Origin: Megamonas hypermegale
Lineage (GTDB): Bacteria > Bacillota > Negativicutes > Selenomonadales > Selenomonadaceae
Reading direction: 5' to 3'
DNA: 46,809 nt
NCBI GenBank assembly: GCA_002314325.1
Contig: DCFC01000040.1
Span: forward strand, 1 to 46,809
The translations under genes and the position numbers were made by a program. Positions 32,050-41,200 of the stretch are shown one piece after another. The number at the start of each line of letters is the position of its first letter. Position 1 is the first letter of the stretch. Below the pieces are notes generated by a model, which was given only the letters and a program-made list of their open reading frames with translations, was not told where the DNA came from and ran no database searches.

Positions 32050-32104
32050 TGGAACCGTTTCCATCTTTGCTATATATGGTACCAATTCCATATATAAAAG
32101 TCAA
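32050..32104 (-). promoter_or_regulatory. scrA promoter with two LacI-type operators
   Basis: Minus strand: TTGACT (32104-32099), 17-base spacer, TACCAT (32081-32076). Two related 14-bp operators, TGGAACCGTTTCCA (32050-32063, perfect but for the centre) and TGGTACCAATTCCA (32077-32090), lie 27 bp apart. The second covers the -10 and spacer, the first lies just downstream of the start, an arrangement fitting repression by ScrR. Confidence 0.7.
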
Positions 32105-32192
32105 GATAAAAATTATAAGTAAAAATATTTTGCAAGTTTCAGCTTCGTGCTATAATGTGAGATAAAATAAAACGAATATGGCAGGGAGTTTT

Positions 32193-33041
32193 ATGGAGAA
32201 AAGGGAAATTTTCGTAGATTTTAATAATCCATCCAATCTAGGTCATGCACTCAATCTGTATTACGGCGGTTGGGAAGTATGCTGCGCCGGTCATAAATTC
32301 GGGCCGGCCGTGCGGCAACATTATCTTCTGCATTACGTTACAGCGGGAAAAGGGCGTCTGTGGATTAACAATAAATGTTACGAGATAAATCAGAATACTA
32401 TATTTCTAATCGTGCCGGGTGTTGTCGCCACTTATCAGGCGGATAGAGAAAATCCGTGGGAGTATTGCTGGATTTGCATAGACGGCTATGAAGTGGAAAC
32501 GATTTTAAACAATTGCGGTTTTTCGAAGGAAAATATTTTATTTTACGATAAGAGCGGCGTGGTGCAAGAGGTTCTGCTGAAATTCATTTTTTCGTTTGAG
32601 AAAAACAAGCACAATGAATATAAACTGCTCAGCCAGCTGTATGATTTTTTTGCACAGATGAAGAAATTGTGGAAAAAGGACAATATAAAATCCATTTACG
32701 TAGAAAAAGCGATAGATTTTATTTACAAGAATTTCGGCGACGGCATATCTGTAAACGATATTGCGGCATATCTCAAAATCGACAGGACGTATCTGTATCG
32801 GCTGTTTAAGAAGGAATGCGGCATATCGCCGCAGAAATATCTGCTCGATTTTCGTTTAAAGACGGCCGTGAACAAATTGGAAAGCAGCGACAAATCAATT
32901 GCGGAGATTGCCGAGTATTGCGGCTTCAGCGACATATCGGCATTTTGCCATCAGTTCAAGAAAGTCTATAACGATACGCCTCTCAATTACCGCCGCTATC
33001 CGCAGCGGGTCGCCATAGAAAAAAATAAACCGGACAGATAA
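32193..33041 (+). CDS. AraC-family transcriptional regulator with cupin sensor domain
   Basis: 282-aa activator-type regulator. N-terminal ~150 residues form an AraC-type cupin (HYLLHYVTAGKGRLWINNKCYEINQNTIFLIVPG, residues ~43-76), a likely sugar sensor. The C-terminal ~100 residues carry two helix-turn-helices: ISVNDIAAYLKIDRTYLYRLFKKECGISPQKYL (~185-217) and KSIAEIAEYCGFSDISAFCHQFKKVYNDTPLNYR (~236-269). Start taken at ATG 32193 after GGGAG (short spacing); ATG 32178 lacks a ribosome site. Divergent from scrA, so it may control sugar genes, but scrR already covers sucrose; its target could be elsewhere. Confidence 0.88.
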   Translation: MEKREIFVDFNNPSNLGHALNLYYGGWEVCCAGHKFGPAVRQHYLLHYVTAGKGRLWINNKCYEINQNTIFLIVPGVVATYQADRENPWEYCWICIDGYEVETILNNCGFSKENILFYDKSGVVQEVLLKFIFSFEKNKHNEYKLLSQLYDFFAQMKKLWKKDNIKSIYVEKAIDFIYKNFGDGISVNDIAAYLKIDRTYLYRLFKKECGISPQKYLLDFRLKTAVNKLESSDKSIAEIAEYCGFSDISAFCHQFKKVYNDTPLNYRRYPQRVAIEKNKPDR

Positions 33042-33054
33042 TGTCCGGTTTTTT
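33028..33054 (+). terminator. Terminator of AraC-type regulator gene
   Basis: AACCGGACA / TGTCCGGTT stem spanning the gene's own stop codon, followed by six T. Confidence 0.8.
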
Positions 33055-33062
33055 GCTGCTGA

Positions 33063-33125
33063 AAAAAAGAAAAGCCCTTAGCATTAAAACTAAGGGGTGA
33101 GTAAAGAATGTATATAAGTCCTAGC
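33063..33125 (-). ncRNA. Candidate small RNA, ~62 nt, C-rich
   Basis: A perfect promoter (33132-33160) is followed within ~60 bases by an intrinsic terminator (CCCTTAG/CTAAGGG, 33075-33081 with 33090-33096, then CTTTTCTTTTTTT). No start codon with a ribosome site lies between. The RNA carries a single-stranded CUCACCCC just before the terminator, complementary to GGGGUGAG-like ribosome sites. It runs between convergently placed leuB end and the AraC gene end, away from both. Target unknown. Confidence 0.5.
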
Positions 33126-33131
33126 AAACAG

Positions 33132-33160
33132 ATTATAGTAAATTTTAGACTGTTTGTCAA
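33132..33160 (-). promoter_or_regulatory. Consensus promoter of small RNA 33063-33125
   Basis: Minus strand TTGACA (33160-33155), 17-base spacer, TATAAT (33137-33132): a full match to the SigA consensus, with no protein gene downstream. Confidence 0.75.
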
Positions 33161-33209
33161 CAGCTTTATAAATAAAATCTATTTAAAAATCGATTATATC
33201 TATTTGCCA

Positions 33210-34280
33210 TTATTGGATATTATCAAGGACAGCCTGTGTCATAGTCTGCGTATCGGCCTTTTTGAAGCCTTCCTTGTATAAATCAGGTGTGCGGTAGCCC
33301 TGTGCCAGTGCTTTTTCCACAGCCTGTTCAATATCGCTGGCTGCCGTGTCTTCGTTTAAGGAATAGCGCAATAGCATGGCGGCGGATAAAATCGTGGCGA
33401 GCGGATTGGCTATGCCTTTGCCTGCGATATCCGGCGCACTGCCGTGAATCGGTTCATAGAGACTTGTGGAAAGTCCGATGCTGGCTGACGGCAGCATGCC
33501 GATAGAACCGCTCAGTACGGCTGCTTCATCGCTCAAAATATCGCCAAACAGATTGCCGGTTACGATGACATCGAATTGAGAAGGATTGATGGCAAGCTGC
33601 ATGGCGCAGTTATCTACATAGAGATTGTCGAGTGCAACATCAGGATATTTTTCGGCAACTTTGGCGGCAGTGCGGCGCCAGAGACGCGACGTAGCCAGTA
33701 CATTTGATTTATCGACGGAAGTTACCTTATTGCGGCGTTTTTTAGCTGCTTCCATGGCAAATTCGACAATGCGTTCGACTTCCGGTACGGAATAATTTTC
33801 CAAATCCCAGGCACGTTCCGCGCCGTTATGGATTTCACTTTCGCATTTGTCGCCGAAATAGATGCCGCCGATTAATTCGCGCACGATTAAGATATCCGTG
33901 CCTTTGACGATATCTTCTTTAAGCGGTGAATATTCAACGAGTGCATCGGCAACTTTTACCGGACGGAGGTTGGCATAAAGCCCGAGGCCTTTGCGAAGAC
34001 CCAGCACGGCTTTTTCCGGACGAAGCGCCGGGTCGACGCTGTCCCATTTCGGTCCGCCGACAGCGCCGAACAGTACGGCGTCAGCAGCTTTGGCGGCGTT
34101 TAATGTTTCGTCCGGAAGCGGTGTGCCGCACAAGTCGTAAGCGGTGCCGCCGGCCGGATGCGTTTCAAATTCCAGATTAAGATTATATTTTTCGGATACT
34201 TTTTTTAAAACGGCTACGGCGCTGTCGGTGATTTCACCGCCGATACCGTCGCCGGGAATAACAACGATTTTTCTGCTCAT
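33210..34280 (-). CDS. leuB: 3-isopropylmalate dehydrogenase
   Basis: 356-aa NAD-dependent enzyme oxidising and decarboxylating 3-isopropylmalate in leucine synthesis. IVVIPGDGIGGEITDSAV start, GAVGGPKWDS (~residues 73-82), LRKGLGLYANLRPVK (~95-109), RELIGGIYFG with the catalytic Tyr region (~133-142), DVIVTGNLFGDILSDEAA metal site (~237-254) and GSAPDIAGKGIANP for the adenine site (~279-292) are all intact. Last gene of leuC-leuD-leuB, 17 bases after leuD. Confidence 0.97.
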   Translation of the reverse strand: MSRKIVVIPGDGIGGEITDSAVAVLKKVSEKYNLNLEFETHPAGGTAYDLCGTPLPDETLNAAKAADAVLFGAVGGPKWDSVDPALRPEKAVLGLRKGLGLYANLRPVKVADALVEYSPLKEDIVKGTDILIVRELIGGIYFGDKCESEIHNGAERAWDLENYSVPEVERIVEFAMEAAKKRRNKVTSVDKSNVLATSRLWRRTAAKVAEKYPDVALDNLYVDNCAMQLAINPSQFDVIVTGNLFGDILSDEAAVLSGSIGMLPSASIGLSTSLYEPIHGSAPDIAGKGIANPLATILSAAMLLRYSLNEDTAASDIEQAVEKALAQGYRTPDLYKEGFKKADTQTMTQAVLDNIQ

Positions 34281-34297
34281 ATATATTGACCTTTGTA

Positions 34298-34792
34298 TTA
34301 ACCTTTCTGTTTAATGTAATTTATAAGTCCGCCGGCTGCGGCTATTTCCTGCACAAAGCCCGGCAGTGGTACGGCATGAAACGTATCGCCCGTCGTCAGG
34401 TTTTCAATCGTGCCGGTGGAAAGGTCAACGCGCAGTTTGTCGCCGGCATGGATTTTTTCTACATCATCACCGATTTCCAGAAGCGGCAGACCGGTATTGA
34501 TGCTGTTTCTGTAGAAAATACGGGCAAAGCTTGCAGCTATTACAACGGTGATGCCGCTGGCCTTGATGGCAACGGGAGCATGTTCGCGCGAGGAACCGCA
34601 GCCGAAGTTCTTGCCGCCGACCATGATGTCGCCTGCCGCTACATTCGGAGCAAACGTTTCGTCAATGTCCACCATGCAGTGGGAAGCGAGTTCTTTCGGG
34701 TCGAACGAATTCAGGTAGCGTGCCGGAATAATTACGTCCGTATCTATATTGTCGCCGTAGCGCCAAACTTTTCCTTCTAATTTTTCTGCCAT
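34298..34792 (-). CDS. leuD: 3-isopropylmalate dehydratase small subunit
   Basis: 164-aa small subunit (swivel domain) of isopropylmalate isomerase. [15 protein letters not shown] (residues ~13-27), [24 protein letters not shown] (~57-80) and [18 protein letters not shown] (~90-107) are diagnostic. Short form (E. coli LeuD is 201 aa), of the type shared with archaeal and thermophile isomerases, matching the 420-aa LeuC next to it. Its start follows the leuC stop by one base with AGGAGG inside the end of leuC. Confidence 0.95.
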   Translation of the reverse strand: MAEKLEGKVWRYGDNIDTDVIIPARYLNSFDPKELASHCMVDIDETFAPNVAAGDIMVGGKNFGCGSSREHAPVAIKASGITVVIAASFARIFYRNSINTGLPLLEIGDDVEKIHAGDKLRVDLSTGTIENLTTGDTFHAVPLPGFVQEIAAAGGLINYIKQKG

Positions 34793-34793
34793 T

Positions 34794-36056
34794 TTATTTA
34801 ACCTCCTCAGGCGTTGCTATTCTGCCTAAAATTGCGCTGGCTGCCGCAACGTACGGTCCTGCCAGATAAACTTCGCTGTCGACATGACCCATGCGGCCGC
34901 GGAAATTGCGGTTCGTCGTGGAAACGCAGCGTTCGCCCGCCGTCATGATGCCCATATGAGCACCGAGACACGGACCGCAGGTAGGCGTGCTTACAGCTGC
35001 ACCGGCTTCGATGAATGTATCGACATAACCGGCATGGATAGCGTCGAGATATACCTGCTGGCTGCCCGGAATGATAATGCAGCGTACATGCGGATGAACT
35101 TTATGGCCTTTTAAAATGGAAGCGGCGATGGCCAAATCTTCCAGTCGGCCGTTCGTGCACGAGCCGATGACAACCTGGTCGATGGTGATTGGTTCTTTTA
35201 TGGATTCAACCGTATGCGTATTTTCCGGCAGATGCGGGAAGGCTACGACCGGTTTTAATTCGGAAAGATTGATTTCAACGGTCTGGCAGTATACAGCATC
35301 ATCGTCCGCCGTTACGACTTCATACGGTTTTGTTACACGTTCTTTTACGTAGGCAAGCGTTTTTTCATCGACAGGGAAGATGCCGTTTTTCGCGCCGGCT
35401 TCGATAGCCATATTGGCAATAGTCAGACGGTCCGTCATGGACAGTTCGCTGATGCCGTCGCCGGTGAATTCAAGCGCTTTGTACAGTGCACCGTCCACGC
35501 CAATCATGCCGATTAAAGTGAGCATTACGTCTTTGCCGCAGATACCTGCCGGTTTTTTGCCGGTGATATTTACTTTAATGCTTTCCGGCACTTTGAACCA
35601 TGCCTGACCGGTGGCAAGCGCCACGCCGAGGTCGGTCGAGCCTACGCCGGTGGAGAAACCGCCGAGAGCACCGTAAGTGCACGTATGAGAGTCAGCGCCG
35701 ATTGTGAGCATGCCCGGAGCCACGATGCCTTTTTCTGGCAGGATAACGTGTTCAATGCCGACGCGGCCGACTTCAAAATAGTTTACAATGTTGTGTTTGT
35801 GGGCAAAATCACGGACGATTTTGGAAAGTCCGGCCGATTTTATATCTTTATTCGGTGTAAAATGGTCCGGCACGAGTGCGATTTTTGTATTGTCGAATAC
35901 CGGTTTGCCGATTTTTTCAAATTCTTTGATGGCAGGCGGAGCCGTTACGTCATTTGCCAGCACCATATCAAGGTCGCAGGTAATGAGCTGTCCCGGTGTA
36001 ACCTGAGAAACTCCGGCATGTTTTGCCAGAATTTTTTCTGTCATTGTCATTCCCAT
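34794..36056 (-). CDS. leuC: 3-isopropylmalate dehydratase large subunit
   Basis: 420-aa aconitase-family subunit holding the 4Fe-4S cluster. Substrate and cluster motifs: LVPDHFTPN (residues ~61-69), [23 protein letters not shown] (~125-147), IGSCTNGR (~295-302) and [13 protein letters not shown] (~354-366), giving the three cluster cysteines. Short LeuC type. Start chosen at ATG 36056, seven bases after GGAGGG; the frame continues to a TTG at 36071 that would overlap that ribosome site. First gene of the leuCDB operon, divergent from leuA. Confidence 0.96.
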   Translation of the reverse strand: MGMTMTEKILAKHAGVSQVTPGQLITCDLDMVLANDVTAPPAIKEFEKIGKPVFDNTKIALVPDHFTPNKDIKSAGLSKIVRDFAHKHNIVNYFEVGRVGIEHVILPEKGIVAPGMLTIGADSHTCTYGALGGFSTGVGSTDLGVALATGQAWFKVPESIKVNITGKKPAGICGKDVMLTLIGMIGVDGALYKALEFTGDGISELSMTDRLTIANMAIEAGAKNGIFPVDEKTLAYVKERVTKPYEVVTADDDAVYCQTVEINLSELKPVVAFPHLPENTHTVESIKEPITIDQVVIGSCTNGRLEDLAIAASILKGHKVHPHVRCIIIPGSQQVYLDAIHAGYVDTFIEAGAAVSTPTCGPCLGAHMGIMTAGERCVSTTNRNFRGRMGHVDSEVYLAGPYVAAASAILGRIATPEEVK

Positions 36057-36091
36057 GGAATATCCCTCCAACTTTATTTTAAGTTAACAAA

Positions 36092-36142
36092 TTAACAATA
36101 TCGTTAAGAGACATGATAGTACATAAACGAAAAATTTGTCAA
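36092..36142 (-). promoter_or_regulatory. leuCDB promoter with palindromic operator candidate
   Basis: Minus strand TTGACA (36142-36137), 18-base spacer, TATCAT (36118-36113). At the predicted start lies the palindrome TTAACAATATCGTTAA (36092-36107), with an extra GTTAAC at 36083-36088. No T-box exists on this side, so leuCDB must be controlled differently from leuA, probably by a repressor at these TTAAC sites. Confidence 0.5.
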
Positions 36143-36228
36143 GCTGAAAATAAGCCGCAACAGGCGTTGTTAATGCGTGCGCATGATGAAGAACAGGAGA
36201 AAAAGATGTAAATTTGTATACTTAACTC

Positions 36229-36258
36229 TTGCAAAAAAATATCGTAGTATGGTAAGAT
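36229..36258 (+). promoter_or_regulatory. leuA promoter
   Basis: TTGCAA (36229-36234), 18-base spacer, TAAGAT (36253-36258), directly upstream of the T-box leader. Confidence 0.5.
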
Positions 36259-36259
36259 A

Positions 36260-36522
36260 TAAATCAACGACTTAAATATGTAAATACGATGAAAGGGATT
36301 AGTAGGAAATTCTGAACTTACAGAGAGCTGTTGATTGGTGCAAAACAGTAGGAATGAATTTTTGAACTCACCCGGGAGTAGCCGACTGAAAGCAGTGCAA
36401 GTAGGAAAAGCCGGAGCCTGACCGTTACAGGGGATAGAGCGTGTGCGGATTTTTCCGCATGAATAAGAGTGGTAACGCGTAAGTAATAGCTTTCGTCTCT
36501 GAATGAGGCGGAGGCTTTTTTA
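36260..36522 (+). promoter_or_regulatory. T-box riboswitch, leucine (CUC specifier)
   Basis: Leader with the T-box hallmarks: the opening GATGAAAGGGATTAGTAGG, stem I elements, GAACTCA in the specifier loop with leucine codon CTC at 36367-36369 followed by a purine, the T-box core AGAGTGGTAACGCG (36466-36479) that reads uncharged tRNA 3' ends, and a terminator (36488-36521, AGCTTTCGTCTC pairing with GAGGCGGAGGCT, then T). Uncharged tRNA-Leu(GAG) should favour antitermination and leuA expression. Confidence 0.92.
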
Positions 36523-36556
36523 TTATAAAAATCAGTGAAAATGGAGGAAAATCTCG

Positions 36557-38221
36557 ATGATGAATGTGAATAAATACACTAAAGGTTATTTTATGCCGCC
36601 TGTTGTGGATATGAGCTGGACACAGAAAGAATATCCGGACAAAGCTCCTATCTGGTGCAGTGTGGACCTTCGTGACGGTAACCAGGCGCTTATCATTCCG
36701 ATGAGCCTGGATGAAAAAATAGAGTTTTACAAACATCTCGTAGCTATGGGCTTTAAAGAAATAGAAGTAGGCTTCCCGGCTGCTTCCGAAACGGAATATG
36801 AATTTCTGCGCACGCTGGTAGAACAGAATTTAATTCCGGACGACGTGACGGTGCAGGTACTTACACAGGCGCGTGAACATATCATCAAAAGAACGTTTGA
36901 AGCGCTCGACGGCGTAAAAAATGCGATTGTGCATGTGTACAATTCCACTTCCGTGGCGCAGCGTCAGCAGGTATTCCGCAAATCAAAAGAGGAAATCAAG
37001 AAAATCGCCATTGACGGCGCAATCATGCTGAAAGAACTGACAGAGCAGGCAGGCGCGAAATACCGCTTTGAATATTCGCCGGAAAGCTTTACGGGAACAG
37101 AACCGGAATATGCGCTCGATGTATGCAATGCCGTACTCGATATCTGGAAACCGCAGGCCGACAGAAAAGCGATAATCAACCTTCCGGCGACAGTGCAGAT
37201 GTCCATGCCGCATGTATACGCTGCACAGGTGGCGTACATTTCCCAAAATCTTAAATACCGCGACAATGTCATTTTATCGCTGCATCCGCATAACGACAGA
37301 GGCACAGGTGTTGCCGACTCGGAAATGGGTCTTTTGGCAGGAGCAGACCGTATCGAAGGTACACTGTTCGGCAACGGCGAACGCACCGGTAATGCCGATA
37401 TCGTAACGATTGCCATGAACATGTTCGCACTGGGCATTGACCCGAAACTCGATTTCTCGCATATGACCGACCTCATTGAAATGTATGAACGCGTAACGCG
37501 CATGCATGTTTACGAACGCCAGCCGTATTCCGGCAAACTCGTATTCGCCGCATTCTCCGGTTCACATCAGGATGCTATTGCTAAAGGCATGAAATGGCGC
37601 GAAGAACATAACGAACCGCATTGGACGGTTCCGTATCTGTTAATCGACCCGGAAGATGTCGGCCGTCATTACGACGCAGACGTTATCCGCATTAACAGTC
37701 AGTCCGGCAAAGGCGGCGTGGCTTACGTCATGGAACAGAATTACGGTCTTGATATGCCGAAGAAGATGCGTGAAGACTTCGGCTACTGCGTAAAAAATGT
37801 TTCCGACCATAAACACAAGGAACTCATGCCGGATGAAATCTATCAGATTTTCCAGGATGTATATGTAAATGTGGAAGAACCGTACAAACTGATTGACTTT
37901 TCACTGTCGAAACAGGCGGACGGCTCGATGAAAGGTCAGGTTCATATCAGTGTGCACGGCGAAGAAAGAACGATTGAAGGCGAAGGCAACGGCCGTCTTG
38001 ACGCGGTAAGCAATGCACTGCAAAAAGAATTCGGCATTAAATATACGGATTTGCTCTACAGTGAACACGCTATGGAAATCGGTGCTACTTCCCGCGCTAT
38101 GAGCTATATTGGCATCACTGACGAAAACGGCAAAATCTGCTGGGGCGCAGGCATGGATACAGATATCATCACTTCTTCCGTGAAAGCATTAATCAGTGCC
38201 ATCAACCGCATGGAACATTGA
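36557..38221 (+). CDS. leuA: 2-isopropylmalate synthase
   Basis: 554-aa cytosolic enzyme joining acetyl-CoA and 2-ketoisovalerate, the first leucine step. PIWCSVDLRDGNQALIIPMS (residues ~32-51) holds the metal Asp, FKEIEVGFPAASETEYEF the substrate loop, LHPHNDRGTGVADSEMGLLAGADRIEGTLFGNGERTGN (~242-279) the HxH metal motif and catalytic Glu. The C-terminal ~120 residues form the regulatory ACT-like domain for leucine feedback. Length and sequence fit the long LeuA type (Mycobacterium/yeast-like) rather than the E. coli type. ATG pair at 36557/36560; GGAGG eight bases before the first. Confidence 0.95.
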   Translation: MMNVNKYTKGYFMPPVVDMSWTQKEYPDKAPIWCSVDLRDGNQALIIPMSLDEKIEFYKHLVAMGFKEIEVGFPAASETEYEFLRTLVEQNLIPDDVTVQVLTQAREHIIKRTFEALDGVKNAIVHVYNSTSVAQRQQVFRKSKEEIKKIAIDGAIMLKELTEQAGAKYRFEYSPESFTGTEPEYALDVCNAVLDIWKPQADRKAIINLPATVQMSMPHVYAAQVAYISQNLKYRDNVILSLHPHNDRGTGVADSEMGLLAGADRIEGTLFGNGERTGNADIVTIAMNMFALGIDPKLDFSHMTDLIEMYERVTRMHVYERQPYSGKLVFAAFSGSHQDAIAKGMKWREEHNEPHWTVPYLLIDPEDVGRHYDADVIRINSQSGKGGVAYVMEQNYGLDMPKKMREDFGYCVKNVSDHKHKELMPDEIYQIFQDVYVNVEEPYKLIDFSLSKQADGSMKGQVHISVHGEERTIEGEGNGRLDAVSNALQKEFGIKYTDLLYSEHAMEIGATSRAMSYIGITDENGKICWGAGMDTDIITSSVKALISAINRMEH

Positions 38222-38239
38222 TTTAAATATATTTAGGTA

Positions 38240-38388
38240 TATAATGAAATCCGTTGTGTTAGTAAAACATCGAGCTTATAGATAGCAGTATAATAGTTTA
38301 TATTCGTTCGATGCTATCACTTAACCTCACTAAATATAAATTATTATACTGCTTTGGGAAATCAACTAGCACAACAAGTATAATGAAA
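38240..38388 (+). repeat. Nested-hairpin MITE-like element, copy e
   Basis: Element 38250-38378 (129 bp) flanked by perfect 10-bp direct repeats TATAATGAAA (38240-38249 and 38379-38388). Inner stem 38286-38304 with 38333-38351 has one position that is G-U in RNA. Lies between leuA and ilvD. Confidence 0.8.
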
Positions 38389-38421
38389 GAAAATCTTAAT
38401 TAAATAATTGGAGGCTTTATA

Positions 38422-40074
38422 ATGAGAAGCGATTTAGTAAAAAAAGGACCGACGCGCTCGGCACATCGTACACTGTTCAGTGCAATGGGCTACAGTGCGG
38501 AGGATTTGAAAAAACCTCTCGTAGGTATAGTAAATTCATTCAATGAAATCATTCCGGGTCATATCCACCTGAGAACGATTGCCGAAGCTGCCAAACTCGG
38601 CGTAGCATCCGCCGGCGGCACACCGATAGAATTTCCGGCAATCGGCGTCTGCGACGGTATCGCCATGGGTCATCCGGGTATGAAATTCTCGCTTGCCAGC
38701 CGTGAACTGATTGCCGACTCGATTGAAGCTGTAGCAACGGCGCATGCTTTTGACGGGCTCGTGCTCATTCCGAACTGCGACAAAATCGTGCCGGGCATGC
38801 TCATGGCAGCAGCACGCCTCAACATTCCGTGCATCGTAGTCAGCGGCGGTCCAATGCTTGCCGGAAATCATAAAGGCAGAGTGGTCGACCTCAGCACGAC
38901 TTTTGAAGCTGCCGGTAAATTCGTGGCAGGTAAAATGACGGAAGATGAACTGCAGGATTTGGAAGCACATGCCTGCCCGGGCTGCGGTTCCTGCTCCGGT
39001 CTGTTCACGGCCAATTCCATGAACTCCTTAACAGAAGTTCTCGGCATGGGTCTGCCGGGCAACGGTACAATTCCGGCTGCTTATATCGGCGCGCGTGTGG
39101 CATTGGCGAAAAAAGCTGGCCGCACAATCATGGATTTGATTGCTAAAGACATCAAACCGCGTGATATTTTGACGAAAGAAGCATTTGAAAATGCCATTAC
39201 TGTGGACATGGGTATCGGCGGTTCTTCCAATACGGTGCTTCATTTGACGGCTATTGCGCATGAAGCGGGAATTTCCCTGCCGGCGCAGCTGTTTGACGAA
39301 ATCAGTGCCAAAACGCCGTATATCACGAAGTTGAGTCCGGCAGGAACGCACCATATGCAGGATTTGGACGAAGCCGGCGGCATCAGTGCTGTAATGCACG
39401 AACTGAGCAGAAAGAACCTCATTCATCTCGATGCACTTACGGTAACGGGAACTATCGGCGACAGAATTAAAGATGCGCAAATCCTGCGTCCGGATGTAAT
39501 CAGAACAGTGGACAATCCGTATCGCAAAACGGGCGGTATCGCCATCTTAAAAGGCAATCTGTGCCCAGATAATGCCGTTGTCAAAGAAAGCGCCGTACAG
39601 GAAGATATGCTCGCCTACAAAGGAACGGCAAAATGCTTCAACTCGGAAGAAGAAGCGATTGAAGCCATCACCGGCGGCAAAATCAAAGACGGCGACGTTG
39701 TCGTAATCCGTTATGAAGGACCGAAAGGCGGCCCTGGCATGCGCGAAATGCTCAATCCGACAGCCGTTATCGCCGGCATGGGACTGAAAGTAGCGCTCAT
39801 CACGGACGGCCGTTTCTCCGGCGCAACGCGCGGCGCATGTATCGGTCACGTTTCACCGGAAGCAATGGCAGGCGGACCGATTGCCTACGTTGAAGACGGC
39901 GATATCATTGATATCGACATTCCGGCGCGCAAACTGAACGTACTCATCAGCGACGAGGAAATGGCAAAACGCAAAACGGCATGGGTAAGACCGGAGCCGA
40001 AAGTAAAAACGGGCTATCTCTCCCGCTACGCCAAACTTACGACTTCCGCCAATACGGGTGCCGTACTGGAGTAA
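38422..40074 (+). CDS. ilvD: Dihydroxy-acid dehydratase
   Basis: 550-aa Fe-S enzyme making the 2-keto acids for valine, isoleucine and leucine. Motifs: [29 protein letters not shown] (residues ~119-147), [19 protein letters not shown] (~190-208) giving the cluster cysteines, and [15 protein letters not shown] and [22 protein letters not shown] (~455-476) near the C-terminus. Full length. Ribosome site TTGGAGG precedes the ATG. It sits downstream of leuA but separated by a MITE copy; no separate strong promoter was found, so read-through from leuA is possible. Its stop touches the next gene's start. Confidence 0.97.
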   Translation: MRSDLVKKGPTRSAHRTLFSAMGYSAEDLKKPLVGIVNSFNEIIPGHIHLRTIAEAAKLGVASAGGTPIEFPAIGVCDGIAMGHPGMKFSLASRELIADSIEAVATAHAFDGLVLIPNCDKIVPGMLMAAARLNIPCIVVSGGPMLAGNHKGRVVDLSTTFEAAGKFVAGKMTEDELQDLEAHACPGCGSCSGLFTANSMNSLTEVLGMGLPGNGTIPAAYIGARVALAKKAGRTIMDLIAKDIKPRDILTKEAFENAITVDMGIGGSSNTVLHLTAIAHEAGISLPAQLFDEISAKTPYITKLSPAGTHHMQDLDEAGGISAVMHELSRKNLIHLDALTVTGTIGDRIKDAQILRPDVIRTVDNPYRKTGGIAILKGNLCPDNAVVKESAVQEDMLAYKGTAKCFNSEEEAIEAITGGKIKDGDVVVIRYEGPKGGPGMREMLNPTAVIAGMGLKVALITDGRFSGATRGACIGHVSPEAMAGGPIAYVEDGDIIDIDIPARKLNVLISDEEMAKRKTAWVRPEPKVKTGYLSRYAKLTTSANTGAVLE

Positions 40075-40905
40075 ATGACAGTGAACAGACAGAAACGCAT
40101 TGCGCTTATCAATGATATAACGGGCTTCGGCCGCTGTTCCGTCACGGTGCAGCTGCCGCTGATATCGGCTCTGAAAGTTCAGGCATGTCCGCTTCCTACG
40201 GCGATACTGTCGGCTCATACGGGTTTTCCCGTTTATTACATGGACGATTATACGCGCCATATGCAGGAATACATGGATAATTGGCAGCAGCTTAAGCTGG
40301 AATTCGACGGGATAGTCAGCGGTTTTCTCGGCTCTAAAGAGCAAATCGGTCTTGTGCTGGAATTTGCTCAGCGCTTTAAGCGGGAAGATACGCTGTTTGT
40401 CGTCGACCCGGTGATGGGCGACGGCGGCAGGCTGTATTCTTCTTATGATGATGCGCTTTGCCGGGAAATGCGCCGATTAATCCCGGCGGCCGATGTGATA
40501 ACGCCGAATTTGACAGAGGTATGCCAGCTTTTGGATTTGACTTATCCGGAAAAAATGCCGAGCCTTGCAGAGTTGGATAAAATGGCAGGCGCTTTAAATG
40601 CGCAAGGGCCGAAGCAAATCGTCATTACTGGTCTGGTGGACGGAGATACCGTTTATAATTATATTTACCAGCAAGGAAAAAATTCCTATCTGCAGGCAAA
40701 TGAGCGCGTACTGGAAGAACATTCCGGCACGGGCGACGCTTTCGTGGCCATAGTGGCGGCGTGCCTGGTGAAAGGTGAAGAGCTGACGACGGCCGTACAC
40801 AAGGCGGCGGATTTTGTCGGTAAGGCAATGCGTTATACAAACTCATTGCAGGTTCCGTGGAATTACGGATTGTGTTTTGAAGAATATCTGACGGAGTTGA
40901 AATAA
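40075..40905 (+). CDS. Pyridoxamine/pyridoxal kinase (PdxY/PdxK-like, PfkB superfamily)
   Basis: 276-aa cytosolic kinase of the vitamin B6 salvage type. IALINDITGFGRCSVTVQLPLISALKVQACPLPTAILSAHTGFPVYYMDD (residues ~8-58) is the family opening; VDPVMGDGGRLYSS (~118-131) and ITPNLTEVCQLL lie near the active site; GTGDAF (~219-224) holds the catalytic Asp. The ATG at 40075 follows the ilvD TAA with no gap; GGAG lies only three bases before it, so a GTG at 40081 (nine bases after GGAG) is an alternative start. Coupling with ilvD makes little pathway sense beyond PLP need in amino-acid metabolism. Confidence 0.9.
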   Translation: MTVNRQKRIALINDITGFGRCSVTVQLPLISALKVQACPLPTAILSAHTGFPVYYMDDYTRHMQEYMDNWQQLKLEFDGIVSGFLGSKEQIGLVLEFAQRFKREDTLFVVDPVMGDGGRLYSSYDDALCREMRRLIPAADVITPNLTEVCQLLDLTYPEKMPSLAELDKMAGALNAQGPKQIVITGLVDGDTVYNYIYQQGKNSYLQANERVLEEHSGTGDAFVAIVAACLVKGEELTTAVHKAADFVGKAMRYTNSLQVPWNYGLCFEEYLTELK

Positions 40906-40907
40906 AG

Positions 40908-40948
40908 AAAAGCTATTGTACCGGCAATTTCGGTGCAATAGCTTTTTT
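40908..40948 (+). terminator. Terminator of ilvD-kinase unit
   Basis: AAAGCTATTG...CCG / CGG...CAATAGCTTTTTT stem-loop followed by six T. Confidence 0.85.
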
Positions 40949-41027
40949 GCTGGAATAGAGCAATTTTTGTAAAATAGTGGGCATTTTTGCATGTTGAATT
41001 TTCCAGATTAAACGACTATAATTTTCC

Positions 41028-41176
41028 TTATATAAATTTGTTATGCAAATAAAATATTCAATCTGCAACCAGCAGTATAATAGTTTATATTTGCCCGATG
41101 TTGTCACTTAACCTCACTAAATATAAACTATTGTGCTGCTTTAAGAAATCAACCGGTATAACAGATTTATATAATT
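41028..41176 (+). repeat. Nested-hairpin MITE-like element, copy f
   Basis: Element 41038-41166 (129 bp) between TTATATAAAT (41028-41037) and TTATATAATT (41167-41176), 9 of 10 alike. Inner stem 41073-41091 with 41120-41138 differs at two positions, both U-G wobbles in plus-strand RNA. Outer ends are diverged (TTGTTATGC, GGTATAACA). Confidence 0.75.
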
Positions 41177-41200
41177 ATATTGACAGAGAGAAGGATAATA

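Noticed and set aside
2070..41176. Regularly similar repeats considered as a CRISPR array
   Set aside because: Copies are kilobases apart, carry terminal inverted repeats and no spacers, and no cas gene is present.
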